Translations under genes and position numbers: made by a program
The notes under the pieces: model-generated
Told to the model about the DNA's origin: nothing
The model's database searches: none
The model's input: the letters and a program-made list of their open reading frames with translations, nothing else
Assembly (NCBI GenBank): GCA_019916065.1
Contig: CM034239.1
Span: 31,892,419 to 31,956,418 of the forward strand
Reading direction: 5' to 3'
DNA from: Vitellaria paradoxa
Taxonomy: Eukaryota; Streptophyta; Magnoliopsida; Ericales; Sapotaceae
DNA: 64,000 nucleotides
In this document: positions 12,994 through 24,523 of the stretch, piece by piece
Position numbering within the stretch: the stretch's first letter is position 1
Layout: each line of letters starts with the position of its first letter

Positions 12994-13361
12994 TGTTAAT
13001 GTAGTGGCTCCTATCCTACATCGGTTTCTCACAAAGGCAGAGGGATCTTGTGGGGTTATAAATAAAGGTTCCTTTTCTTTGGAGAAAGCACACTAGTCAA
13101 AGCTTTGGGTGGTGAGCTTGTACTCTAGTTAAATTCCTCATTCAAGGTGGGAGTTAAAGCTTGCTTGGGAAATTGCTTTGTGGGGTGTATTGGGGCATTG
13201 GGTGAGAGAAAGATTGTGTGATTAATATTTTCGCATAGTAGATTTTCTTCTATTGTGTGTTTTTTCTTGTGTTCTTTTATTGTGTGTTTTTCCTTGTGTT
13301 GTTTTTGCCATTATTCACCAAGAGTGTTGTCAAAAGGTGATCCAGGGTTTCCACAACAACA
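12994..13361 (+). repeat. 3' LTR of the Copia element
   Basis: It starts TGTTAATGTAGTGGCTCC right after the purine tract and ends near CACAACAACA. A TATA-like TTATAAATAAA lies at 13056-13066. Similarity to the 5' LTR is obvious throughout apart from indels. Confidence 0.8.
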
Positions 13362-14621
13362 GTTGGTGTGTCAAGAAAGAAAAAATAAACTAAGAAAGAA
13401 AAAAAAACAAAAAACAAACCAAATTTGAGTTTGTTTAAACCCAAATCCTAATTTCAAAAGCCAAATTAGGATTGTTTTCAACCCAAATACACCTTTATTG
13501 AGGTATTGGTTGTAGCCAATCCATCAATTCAGTTCCAACAAGTTCAAGTAGCTTCTAGCATCTGCATTTTCTTCTAAGAACTTAAGGTAGGGGTTGTATG
13601 CTTTTAGATGGCTCATATGATTGTATTTTATAGGTGTTAACTTCTGTGATTTAAGCACTGAAGCATTAGAAGCAAATTCAGTGTAGATATATATGTATAT
13701 ATAAAGCTATGTACAGATGTGTAAAGGTCAATTGAATGAAAGAAATAACTAACAACAAAAGGAGAATGGATGGGAATGTTTCCGAGAAGCTAAGTGGAAT
13801 TTGATGGTTTGAAAATTTATTGTTGATAACTCGAAGTCTTTGGTTATGTAAGAATTGGGGGAATTTGTTTGTTTGATAAGTATGTATATATATGTATATA
13901 AATATACATATGTTTGTGAACAAGTGAATGGATGGTTATCAAAAGGTAAAATTCATTAATCTGTTTGGGGAAAGATGATTCAAAAGTTACCATAAATTAA
14001 AATAAGAATGATTAGTAGGGGGAAGAAAAAAGGCGAGTTATAGAATTACAAAGTCTGGAAATGAACGAGCTGCAACTAGTCTATTTTTATGGTATAGTAA
14101 CCTGGGCGACTGGATTCTATGAGCAGGTGCATGAGAAAGATGGTAGGAAGAAAGGAATAAGGATATTAAAAAAAAAAACATATATATAAGAAAAATAATA
14201 ATAACAATACAATAAAATAAGAAATGATGAAGATAAATAAAATATAAAAAATACTAAAATTATATATATTAATAAAAAGATTATTAAACTAGCAGCAAGT
14301 GTTAAATTAATTGGATTAAAAGAAAGGAAAATTTTAAAATTAATGAACTTTGTCACTTTAAAATCTATTTATATGTTTGATTACCTGTTTGGTTTTTAAA
14401 CTGTTAATTTGTAATTTATGTCTTCAGTTGTGAGTTAAAATTTGAGATGTTTAGCTATAGTAAATATTTGATTAATTGACATATTAAATATTAAGTATGT
14501 TCTTGTCTTATTATGTGATTAGCATTACGGATCTTATCGTTTGATAAATGTCTTGGGTAAGAAGGGAGAGAAAATAAGGAAAAGAAAAATAAAGTAAAAT
14601 AACAAATTAATTAGAATTTTA
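13362..14621. other. AT-rich intergenic DNA, no gene
   Basis: I see no coding frame, RNA gene or bounded element. It contains short A-rich runs and TA-rich stretches. It forms the left flank of the CACTA-like element and may be one half of a sequence whose other half resumes at 24524. Confidence 0.3.
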
Positions 14622-14639
14622 CTACTAGAAATAGATCTT

Positions 14640-15130
14640 TTGGCTACAGCCCAAAGCTGTAACCAAAAATTAATCTACCGTGGTCAAAGAGGATTGGCTA
14701 CGGCTTGATAACAGTGGTTTTCGCTGAGTAGCAAAAGGTTCTTTGGTTACGGCTAATGACTGTAGCCATGACTTGGCTACGACAAACATGTTATTGGCTA
14801 CTGTATGTATGGAGTGGCCAATAAATGGATCTTGGAATCATTAGGTACTACATATTTGACCTTTTGCTACGGCCTACCCTGTAGCAAATATTATTACATA
14901 AATTTAATTTTGTAAGCTTTTGGCTACGGTGTTGAGTCATGGCCAATATAAAAAAATTGGCCACCGCCCAAATTTGACTTTTGGTCACAGCCTGACCCAT
15001 GGCAAATATATTATATTAATTTAATTTTACAAGCTTTTGGCTACGGTTTTGGATAGTGGCTAATGTCAAAAATTAATTTTTTTATATATAATATTGGCTA
15101 CAGCCCACAACCATAGCCAATATTATTAAT
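14640..15130. repeat. Left subterminal repeats of the CACTA-like element
   Basis: About ten copies of a motif close to TTGGCTACGGC and its complement (TGTAGCC, GTAGCCA) occur in both orientations. This is where the transposase would bind in this class of element. Confidence 0.65.
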
Positions 15131-16422
15131 TATTTTTAAATTTTACTTTTAATTTATAATAATTATTTTTTAACCTACAATTAATATTGCATTTACACTC
15201 AATAACCAATTTAATTCATACACAGTACCTGTAATTCAATATGGAAAATGCACAATAAATTAATAAAAATGTATCTAAATACATTAATATAAATAAAGTA
15301 TTACAAAAAAAAATAGATGGAATATAAAATAGTATTTAAAGAGTTATGCATGAATTAATGCAAAAAAAATATCTCGAGTACTGTATTTTAAAAAGAAAAA
15401 GCATAATATCCCTATATAGTCCTCATAAAATCATTCTGAATCAATCTTGATTCGAATCCCTGAAATAAAATAAAATAATGATTAGCTCAATAGACCAGCT
15501 AAACATAATAAAAAAATAGATGGAATATAAAATAGTATTTAAAAGAGTTATGCATGAATTAATTTAAAATAGAAATCTCAACAAGGGCATATATGAAACA
15601 CTGGAACATCGGCATTTTCTCCTACATGTCACAAGTGCCTAATTGAAGTTACGTGCCAATTTTCTTTTTTTTTTTTAAAGTAAAAATAAATTTTTTCTTT
15701 TTAACTAATGATAGGAAATGAATGTACAAACAGTGTAGGGCCATGCCTTTGGAAACAAAAGTTCAACATTGAAAGAGCACATTCCCATTCGAATTCCAAC
15801 CACAAAATCAATTGTAACAGCTAAGACTACTTAACACGTAACATATAATATCTAGTTTTAGTTGAAAGAACTTTTATATGGAATATCACTCTTTGTTACG
15901 TAAATCATGTAACTAATATAGATTCCAAACATAAATATAAAATTCTGTGACCTTTGAGAATCACTATTCAAAATCTCAAACTATAGAACCTATGGCATAA
16001 GGCTACAAACTGTGCCTATACAAAATATTTTTTTTAATTTTTTGATAGGTAAAAGGCAATTTACTAATAAAATATAGGAAGCATGTATATAACACAAAGG
16101 GGTATACCCCTTAAACAAAATCACCTTATTATGCACCCCATGAAACCAAATAGGACGCAAGAACCAAACTATAACACCCATTAACTTTGAATGAAATCAT
16201 GGACAATAAGATGAGCCTTTATAATTTAATTCAAAATGAAAGGCATTATGAAAATGTTACCCCCAATCTGCCCATCCCATCCCCTCCTAACCCACCTCCA
16301 AACATAGCCTTAATTTTATAGTCACATAAATATCTGTCACAAAAACAAAACATTGGTTCATATTTTACGTGGCAAAGAAAATATTCTTGAGTTATAAAAC
16401 TTAGATAAATAGCAAGACTTAC

Positions 16423-16558
16423 ATTTCGGGCACTTTTGACATTAACGTTGTCAGTAGCAATACTATTATTGAAGGGATTATCTATTGGGGGAGGCAACAT
16501 ATCCCTAAAGCGTTGTTGCATATTATGCGTAGCTCCCACGATTTGGTGAACTCTATTC
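16423..16558 (-). CDS. Candidate internal exon inside the CACTA-like element
   Basis: On the minus strand an acceptor (GGTTTACAG) precedes an open 136-nt segment that contains MQQRFRDMLPPPIDNPFN. It ends at a consensus donor (GAAAT/GTAAGT). The frame stays open with reasonable amino-acid composition. I do not recognise the protein. It may be part of a decayed transposase-associated gene of the surrounding element, or a chance open stretch with good splice sites. Confidence 0.3.
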
Positions 16559-17195
16559 CTGTAAACCACAATGCAAATCAATTAATTGTATAATAAGGTT
16601 AGCACCAAAGAACAATAATGAAAACATATAACTAGAAAACTGGTTAACAAGTCTGAAATGAACCAAGATTTGAAGCTGTAAAAGAAAGATTATATGCAAC
16701 TAGAGTATTGAAAATAAACCAAGATTTGAAGCTATAAAAGAAAGGTTATAAATCTATAAAATTGAACATTGAACGAACCAAACTAGTCCAAGGAACCTAT
16801 TCAAAAATTTGTAATGGAAACAATTTATATTCAAGCTAAAGTTTTACAATTACAAACTTTACTTGAAATCATTATCTTTTTTCAATAACTAAATTTCTCA
16901 CACATTACAAAATGACATCCATTGTACACTACAGTGGTACGAGAAAACACAAGCTTAAAATCTAATAGTTTTGGAGCAATTAACAAATTAAACATACAGA
17001 TTTTCACATTGACAAACATAAAGAATTATATAATTAGCTGTTTATGCATTCCTTTCTAAAAACAAAATCTAGAAAAACAATGGAAACAATACCTAACAAA
17101 GTATAGTGCCAAAGCCACTGTGCACTACAATGCACACAGGAAGCAAACTCTAGTAAAATAAACAATAATATATAAGTAAAGTTAACCAACAGGCC

Positions 17196-17502
17196 TGCAA
17201 CGACCCACATCCATATAGTACAATATCGTCCGCTTTGAGTTTGGTAAGCTGCTTCCCAGGAAGTCACCCATCCTAGTACTGCCTCCACTAGAACACGCTT
17301 AGCCCCGGAGTTCCACTGAATCCAGTGCTCTCACGGCTTTAAAACGCGTTGTTGTATATGGATATCGAATATTACATATATGCCACTTCCTTCTACGACT
17401 CAGGCGATGTGGGACGGAAGCTATTGTTTCTCTGCTTCACCTTTGACTTCACTTTCCCGCAGGCAGAATCCCTTACGGGCAGATGCCTCACAGTCCCTCG
17501 CA
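17196..17502 (-). repeat. Cassandra-like LTR 1 (3' LTR of the minus copy)
   Basis: 307 bp. On the minus strand it starts TGCGAGGGACTGTGAGG and ends GGGTCGTTGCA. The 5S-like part is at 17252-17334. Confidence 0.75.
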
Positions 17503-17611
17503 ATCTCCTCCTTACCTTAAGGGCAGTGTCCCCGCGTGGCCTCCTGCTTCACTCTCCTGCAGGTAGAGTCCCTCACAGGCAAGTCCCCCACATGCAGGGC
17601 CCCACACACGT

Positions 17612-19174
17612 TGTTGTCCCAAATAGCAACACTAGAGGGGGTGAATAGGGTTACTTAAAAATTTTACAAATAAAAATTTCAACCCTAAAACAAATATGTC
17701 AAGATGAATATGAAATGCACCAAAAAAAAATTATTCAATATTTGTGAATGAAGAGTGAGTGCTAGTATTTGCAATAAATATAAAGAGAAGGGAAGAGAAG
17801 CAAACACAATCGATTTATAGTGGTTCGGCTTCAATGTTGCCTACGTCCACTCCCCAAGGCCTTCCTTGAGATTTCTCCACTATTCTTTGAAGAGCTTACT
17901 ACACACTAGCTTCCCAAGGTGCTAGAAACCTTTTCCAAGTGATTTTATCCCCAAATCACTCACACAAGTCTCTCTCAAAGAAAGTCTCTTGTTTTGGTCC
18001 TAACACTTGAACCAAAACCAACAAGAGCTCACCCAACTCTCACAAATTAAAAGGCTTTAAATTTCCCTTTCTTACAACAACAATGATGAGTTTAAAACTC
18101 AATCAAATCAAAAAGAAACTCTCACAAGTTGAATATGAAAGATGAAGCACAAATGTGAGAAGAAATCACTCTATGTTTGCAAAGTTATAGAATTTCTTGT
18201 ATCTCTTTGTAAGCACTTCTTTCTTGCCTTGTTCATCTTCTTGAATTGAGTTTGAGGCTCTATTTATAGATGAAAATCTGCAAATGGCCGTTACTAAGTG
18301 AAAAGACACTTTTGCCTTGAATTTCCTTGCTTCCAATGCTGTCTTTCAGATTCAGATTTTCTGATATATTTGTGACCCTTTTCACCCTCAGAACGTTCAA
18401 ATCTGACATTGCCTCAGAGTAAAGACTTTGTAGATATATAAGTCAGCTATCACATGTCAAATTTTGAGCTTCATCCAACGGTTAGATAGTCAGATATGGC
18501 TTCTGAACCGAGACCAGCTTCTGATAGCTTTTTCTGACATTCTGAATCTGTGTTTCCCGTTTAAGCTTCCGTTTCACTAGGATACTTTTAGAATTAGAAG
18601 AAACTTAAACACAAAAGTTGTAGCTTTTTGAGTCTTCTTTTACACACCAAAAATCAGAATTTTTAAAGTTGTATAGTATGAGTTATGTTCAAAAACTAAG
18701 ACTAGCTCCAGAATCCAGAATTAAAAACTTTTCTGTAATGCCTAATGTTCCAACTCATGTTTTGATACCTTAACGTCAGATTCAAAAAAATCTCCCTTCG
18801 GTAAAGTTGTAGAATGGAAGTCTAGTTTACTATATTAAAATGTCATGAAAATTAAACCGTTGGATCTTAAGATTTCTATATACTAACACGTGTCTGATTT
18901 CTCTGTTTATCCGAGTTAACCTCTAGTTCAAATATTCATCTTACTTTGATTTCTATTACTCCAAACTTTGAAATTCCTTTATTCCTTCATCCAAATTATG
19001 TGAAAATATCTAAAAAATAATATCAATCTCTTCCAACTCTAATATCTTGAATCTATCAAATGAATTGTAACATTTCTTACAATGTCTATTTGAAAATTAA
19101 TTTGAAAATTTAATTCAATGTTTGTTATCATCAAAATCAATTATAAAACTAACTTTACAAGCCTTGGGCCAACA
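17612..19174 (-). mobile_element. Solo LTR, 1.56 kb, TSD CACGT
   Basis: On the minus strand it starts TGTTGGCCCAAGG and ends TTTGGGACAACA, with a TATA box (CTATAAATAGAGCC, about 18257-18270). It is flanked by CACGT on both sides (17607-17611 and 19175-19179). A second copy lies at 49689-51274. There is no internal region, so it is a solo LTR. The end phrase CACCCCCTCTAGTGTTGC resembles long plant Copia LTRs (SIRE/Maximus type), but the lineage is an inference. It interrupts the internal part of the minus-strand Cassandra-like copy. Confidence 0.88.
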
Positions 19175-19219
19175 CACGTGATTCCACGTTTCCGGCTAGG
19201 TATTGGCTCTGACACCATT

Positions 19220-19516
19220 TGTAACGACCGCATCCATATAGTACAATATTTTTTTTCACTTTGGGCTTGGTAAGCTGCTTCCCAGGAGGTCACCCATCTT
19301 GGTACTGCCCTCACTGGAGCACTTAACCCTGGAGTTCCCACTAAATCCAGTGCTCTCACAGCTTTTGCTCCATATGGATATCGAATATTACATATATGCT
19401 ACTTCCTTCCACGATCTAGGCGATGTGGGACAGAAGGTATTGCTTTTCTGTTTCACTCTGGCTTCACTCTCCGAAGACAGAGTCACTCATAGGCAGGTCC
19501 CTCACAGTCCCTCACA
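19220..19516 (-). repeat. Cassandra-like LTR 2 (5' LTR of the minus copy)
   Basis: 297 bp. On the minus strand it starts TGTGAGGGACTGTGAGG and ends GGTCGTTACA, directly followed by AATGGTGTCAGAGCC, a good initiator-tRNA primer site. The 5S-like part is at 19278-19359. Confidence 0.75.
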
Positions 19517-19520
19517 ATTT

Positions 19521-19713
19521 AGGAAGTGGCATATATGTAATATTCGATATCCATATACAACAATGCGTTTTAAAGTCATGAGGGCACTGGATTCAATGGG
19601 AACTCTAGGATTAAGCGTGCTCCAGTAGGGACAGTACTAGGATGGGTGACCTCCTGGAAGTAGCTTACCAATCCCAAAGCGGACAATATACAATATGGAT
19701 GTGGGTCATTACA
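19521..19713 (+). repeat. Cassandra-like LTR 3, truncated (5' LTR of the plus copy)
   Basis: It lacks roughly the first 110 bp of the LTR and begins at AGGAAGTGGCATATATG, four bases after LTR 2 ends. It finishes GGGTCATTACA and is followed by AATGG. The 5S-like part is at 19580-19660 and includes GACAGTACTAGGATGGGTGA. Confidence 0.75.
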
Positions 19714-19855
19714 AATGGTAAAAGCCAATACCTAGCCGGAAGTGTGAGATCACGCGTGGGCGCCGCGTGTGGGGGACCTGCCTGTGAGGACTCTGCCTGC
19801 AGGAGAGTGAAGTAGAAGGCCACGCGGGAACGCCTGCTCTGTGAGGGGGGAGGAT

Positions 19856-20161
19856 TGTGAGGGGCTGTGAGAGACCTGCCTGTGAGGGACTTTGCCTATG
19901 GGAAAGTGAAGTCAAGGTGAAGTAAAAAAGCAATACCTTCCGTCCCACATCGCCTGAGTCGTAGAAGGAATGGCATATATGTAATATTCGATATCCATAT
20001 ACAACAACGCGTTTTAAAGCCGTGAGAGCACTGGATTCAGTGGGAACTCCAGGGTTAAGCATGCTCTAGTGGGGGCAGTACTAGGATGGATGACCTCCTG
20101 GGAAGCAGCTTACCAAGCCCAAAGCGGATAATATTATACTATATAGATGCGGGTCGTTACA
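19856..20161 (+). repeat. Cassandra-like LTR 4 (3' LTR of the plus copy)
   Basis: 306 bp. It starts TGTGAGGGGCTGTGAGAG after a purine tract and ends GGGTCGTTACA. The 5S-like part is at 20023-20105, with recognisable box A (AAGCATGCTC), intermediate element and box C of the 5S internal promoter. Confidence 0.78.
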
Positions 20162-20166
20162 AGGCC

Positions 20167-21030
20167 ACAACCTGACACAACCATAGTAGCCAAATTCAAC
20201 CACAAACCAATAGCAATAACAAAGCAATTAGTAGTATGCAACAACAATAGAATTAACTATCATCAGAGCAATAAACTGTAATCAACAGCACAGGAGATAG
20301 CCACATTTGCAAGCACCAAAGCATAAGCAATATTAGCAAAACTAAAATGGGCAGCACCATATAAAATCACAACCAATATTATAACAATCCATCTCCACAG
20401 ATCAGCAAAAAATAAAAGTAGCAATGCCACCAATAGCAGACCACACCATCATACATCCTCCCAACATATTAGCAAACTAAATTTGCTCGAGTCACTAAAC
20501 TAGAAATTTGAACCTTGTGATACACTCACAATAAACCAAATAAAAACAAGCTAAAAAATTCAGCAAACAACAATAGCAAAGCTACGCAAAAATTATAACC
20601 TAAAGCTGGTTAAAATCAACATAGTAATCGGACTCCAGAATCAATAAAAATAGCACTTTAAAGTTGAGAAAGGCAATACCATCAGCTCACAAAATAAATA
20701 AAAAAAACACAGCAACTTGGCTCCACATTTCATCCGCAATAAAAAAACTCATCAAGAACCCCCTCTCAAACCACATCCAGCCAAATAAATATGCAAGAAT
20801 GCCAAGCCATTGGGATCAAAATTAACCATTAAAACTAGTAAAAAGAAAACCAAAAAAGTCTTCTAGAAGTCAACTTAACGAAATTATTAATTTCTGTATT
20901 TTTAATACTTAATGATGCAAACTCAACACTTTTTTAATAAATATCTATTCATTTTAGTCTTATTTTTCTAATTCAACTAAAAATTAAATGAAAATTTAAT
21001 TTTTTTCATCTTATTTCGCATTCCTTCCTT
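20167..21030. other. CAA/AGCA-rich sequence inside the CACTA-like element
   Basis: Low-complexity stretch rich in ACCAATAGCAA-type words with no open frame of note. Nothing else is recognisable. Confidence 0.3.
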
Positions 21031-21034
21031 CCAA

Positions 21035-23335
21035 AACAACACTTCTACATTGCCCACGTTGTATTTCTTTACAAATAACTAAAGTAAACAAGAAAAGAGA
21101 GGCTATACGATTATGATGGTTTCTAAGGTTGTTGATGTGGGAATTTATTTCACACATGTTCTTTGTTACAATTGTTTTGATTTAAATGTTTTGCAGTTTC
21201 TCAGCTCATTTGTCCCAAATTTTAGGAGTCTTTCACATGTATTTAACTCTTGGGAATTCTTGGTATGTTATAGGTGTTTAATTATTGAATTAAGTTGAAT
21301 TGGGCTGATGTGAAGAGGCAAAATTTGGGCTAGCTCTAAAAAAAAATTCTAGTGTAGCAACCTAGTCAAAACCAGAACACTATTTGATTTTTGGATTCTA
21401 ACTAGACTATAGACCTCGGTTTAAGGTGTTGCTTGGCTTTCTAGAAAGCTAAGACATAGGCCTAAAACTTCTATGAAGAGCCCAAAACCCAGTTCTACTG
21501 TTTTGAAGTTCAAACTTAGTAGAAACAGAGAAGTCTGAATCTGTCCACAAGTTTACTACAGTACAAAACCTATTTTGGTTTTCAGCCTGTACTTGGAGTT
21601 CAAGAAGTCAAAATAAAGCAAGCTCAGGTGCGTTGGAAAGCTGAAAAAGATATCTAAAACTTTCGTGAAGGGCCCAACTCTAAACTGTGTCATTTTGATG
21701 CTCTAAATCTAGCTAGAATTTGGGTAATAAAACAACCAAGAATTCTAGATTTCAGTAGCAGATATAAGAGGAGGAAGCTCTCAATTTTCTAAAATTACGG
21801 AATCATTTTTCTTTCTTTAACTTTTAATTGTTGAATTGTTATTAAGGATGTTGAATTCGAATTTGTGCTTGAGAAATAACTGGATGGTTTTATTAGTCAC
21901 GTTCTACTTTTCCAATTTCCAACTAAATCGTATTCAAAATGATTGGATTGTTTTATTAGTCACATCCCACTTTTCAATTTTCAAGTAAATCATATCCTCA
22001 ATTGTCGGCCTATGTCTCACTTTTCTATCGTTGTAATAATGATTATGTTCTAGCCAAAGCAATTCCTATAAATGCTAGACATATGCAACATATTTATGCC
22101 AATACATATGGTCAGCTTATTTTTCATCATGCAATTTTCCTTTTCTAAAATCATCGACCATGTGCATGGAGGGCAATTTTTTTACATGGTCACATGGAAT
22201 TTCCATCCCCAGCTGTGTTTGGAACAAAGAATTGTAGAAAGAAAGATGGAGAGAAAAACTAAAAAAGTAAAATGAAGATAAAAAAAATGCTAAAGTTATT
22301 TTGTTGTTCAATATGGTTAGGGAAATAAGAGAAATAATGAATAAATAGTTGTTCAAAAAATTATTTTGTTATTTAATTAGTATAAATAAATCATTTTCCT
22401 TACTCACAGGCCTCCACTTTTACTTTTTCTTCCATATTTTGATCCAAACACACTCTAACATGTGATTTGTAAAAATAACACTTCTACATTGCCCATGTTG
22501 CATTTCTTTACAAACAACTAAACCAAATAAGAAAAGAGGGGCTATAAGATTGTGATAGTTTCCAAGGTTGTTGATGTGGGAATTTATTTCACACATGTTC
22601 TTTGTTGCAATTGTTTTGATTCAAAATGTTTGACACGTTTCTCAGCTCATTTGTCCCAAATTTTAGGAGTCTTTCGCATTTATTTAATTCTTGGGAATTC
22701 TTGGTATGTTATAGGTGTTTAATTATTGAATTAAGTTGAATTGGGCTGATGTGAAAAGGAAAAATTCGGGCTAGCTCTAAAAAGCAAATTCTAGTGTAGC
22801 AATCTAGTCAAAACCAGAACACTGTTTGATTTTTGGGTTCTAACTAGAGCTATAGACCTCAGTTTAAGGTGTTGCTTGGCTTGCTAGAAAGCTAAGACAT
22901 AGACCTAAACTTCCGTGAAGAGCCCAAAACCCATTCTATTGTTTTGAAGTTCAGAACTTAGTAGAAATAGAGAAGTTTGAATCTGTCCACAGGTTTACTG
23001 CAGCGCAGAAACTATTTTGGTTTTCAGCCTATACCTGAAGTTCTAGAAGTCAAAATAAAGCAAGCTCAGGTGCGTTGTAAAGCTAAAAAGATATCTAAAA
23101 CTTTCGTCAAGGGCCCAACTCTAAACTGTGTCATTTTGATACTCTGAATCTAGCTAGAATGTGGGTAATAAAATAACCAAGAATTATGGATTTCAATAGC
23201 AGATATAAGAGAAGGAAGCTCACAATTTTCTAAAATTACGGAATCATTTTTCTTTCTCTAACTTTTAATTACTGAATTGTTGTTGAGGATGTTCAATTCG
23301 AATTTGTGTTTGAGAAATAATTGGATGGTTTTATT
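21035..23335. repeat. Direct duplication of an approximately 865-bp unit
   Basis: Unit 1 (about 21035-21898) and unit 2 (about 22475-23335) both start ACACTTCTACATTGCCCA and end GGATGGTTTTATTAGT. They share nearly all of their sequence in between. They are separated by about 575 bp that itself repeats the ATTGGATTGTTTTATTAGTC phrase. The unit contains blocks such as CTTTCGTGAAGGGCCCAA that are common in plant LTRs. It does not encode a protein I can recognise. Confidence 0.7.
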
Positions 23336-24269
23336 AGTTAAATATTTAAAATAGTTAAGGATAACATCAAAATGAAAACAAAATTAAAACTCCTAGAACT
23401 CATTGTACGGGCTTTCTTTCCTTTGTGAAGATTCTTAAAATCAAAGACTTGTTAGAGGTTTTTATGTAATACATGGCTCAAATCATGTCCAGATTGCACA
23501 TTTCAAGCAAATTAGTTAGTTAATTGAATATGTTTGCAAATGATAACAACCACATGTCAAATGATGGACAACTATACGCACTACACTTGAATTCCTTCTC
23601 AATGTATCATGAGTCTCTACAATTGAGGTAGTATTTGGAACCTATATACTTGAACCATGTTTTAGAAACTACTGACAAATTTGTGAATTTGATTTTCATT
23701 TGCTGTGATCTTCTCACGATCTTAGAACATAGGGGGCAGAGGAATCCCACGTGATGCTATACAATAATATATATATATATATATATAGGGAAAAACTAAC
23801 ATGAATGATATCGAACACTCACATCTGTCACTTTGAAACGATAAACCCACAAAATCTCAAGCAAAAGCAGTAAATGAAGAAACATTAAAAAAAAATAGAT
23901 AAATGAATAAACCCTAGATGATCATGCCAATAGAGAACGAATTACCTAAATAAAGAAGAACTAATTAGAGTTGTAGTTTGCCCTCTTCACAAACCCTCCA
24001 TGTCGATTGTGGGTCTCAACTAGTAGCAGGTAACGGGGGCTCCAGGTGAGAGTGGAGCTCCATACAAGGGTAGCTCTGGCTGCTGGCGGGTCATGGGAGA
24101 AAAAGAAGAAGGGAAGGGAGACAGGTGCCGAAGAAATGGAGGGAGGTGGAGAGAGGCTCTAGAGAAGATAAAGAAAGATAAAAACTTGGAGACCAACGAG
24201 TGAGCGAAGGGTTATTTGCGGGGGAGGGAATTGAGTGAACGAGGGAAACTTTTTTTTTTTTTTTTTGGT

Positions 24270-24523
24270 TTTTAACTTCTGCCAATTAAGGCCGTAACCA
24301 AAACATAGAAGCCAAAGATATATTGGCTACCACAAAATTAGAGCAGCAGCCAAATGGGGCATCATATAATTTTTTGCTACTACTTAAATAATAATGGTTA
24401 CGGCTAAATATTTGGCTTTATATTTGGCTACGGCTATTATTAGGCAATGGCCAATGATATGCTTTAGCTATGATAATGGGCCGTAGCCAAAACCTCCGTA
24501 GCCAAAGAGCTGTTTTCTAGTAG
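24270..24523. repeat. Right subterminal repeats of the CACTA-like element
   Basis: Multiple GGCTACGGC/GCCGTAGCC-type motifs in both orientations, ending in TTTCTAGTAG. They mirror the left end at 14622-15130. Confidence 0.65.

Larger units (their letters stand above)
8951..13361 (+). mobile_element. Decayed Ty1/copia retrotransposon (Tnt1-like)
   Basis: Two similar LTRs bracket an internal region with gag, integrase, reverse transcriptase and RNase H traces in Copia order on the + strand. The internal region begins with a primer-binding-like TTGATATCAAAT, a decayed form of the initiator-Met site. It ends with a purine-rich CCAAAGTGAAGAT directly before the 3' LTR. Every domain carries stops or frameshifts, and the zinc-knuckle part of gag is missing. 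No clear 5-bp target duplication could be read (GTGAG on the left against GTTGG on the right). Confidence 0.85.
17196..20161. mobile_element. Head-to-head pair of Cassandra-like 5S TRIM elements, outer TSD AGGCC
   Basis: Four LTR copies of about 300 bp each contain a sequence clearly derived from the 3' two-thirds of plant 5S rRNA (AGTACTAGGATGG and GACCTCCTGGGAAG). This is the hallmark of Cassandra terminal-repeat retrotransposons in miniature. The first two LTRs and their internal stretch are on the minus strand, the last two on the + strand. Both internal stretches have the initiator-Met primer site next to the LTR (GGTGTCAGAGCC, minus copy; decayed GGTAAAAGCC, plus copy), and the plus copy has a purine tract GAGGGGGGAGGAT before its last LTR. 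Both outer ends are LTR 3' ends (TTGCA and TTACA), and both are flanked by AGGCC (17191-17195 and 20162-20166), so the pair appears to have inserted as one unit. A 1.56-kb solo LTR sits in the minus copy. Confidence 0.75.
14622..24523. mobile_element. CACTA-like DNA transposon, 9.9 kb, with nested insertions
   Basis: The left end reads (A)CTACTAGAAATAGATC then TTTTGGCTAC. The right end, inverted, reads CTACTAGAAAACAGCTC then TTTGGCTAC. Both ends are followed inward by many direct and inverted copies of a GGCTACGGC-type motif (14640-15130 and 24270-24510), the usual subterminal pattern of CACTA/En-Spm elements. The first two bases of the canonical CACTA end are altered at both sides, and the flanking triplets are TTA and ATA, so the TSD is imperfect. 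No clear transposase was found, only one candidate exon (16423-16558). The two ends could belong to different elements of one family. Confidence 0.55.

Noticed and set aside
8946..13366. Target-site duplication of the Copia element
   Set aside because: GTGAG and GTTGG do not match; one or both ends may be eroded.
17252..20105. Four 5S rRNA-like segments
   Set aside because: They match only the inner promoter and 3' part of 5S rRNA, are bordered by LTR sequence with primer site and TSDs, and carry several substitutions. They are Cassandra-like LTR components, not rRNA genes.
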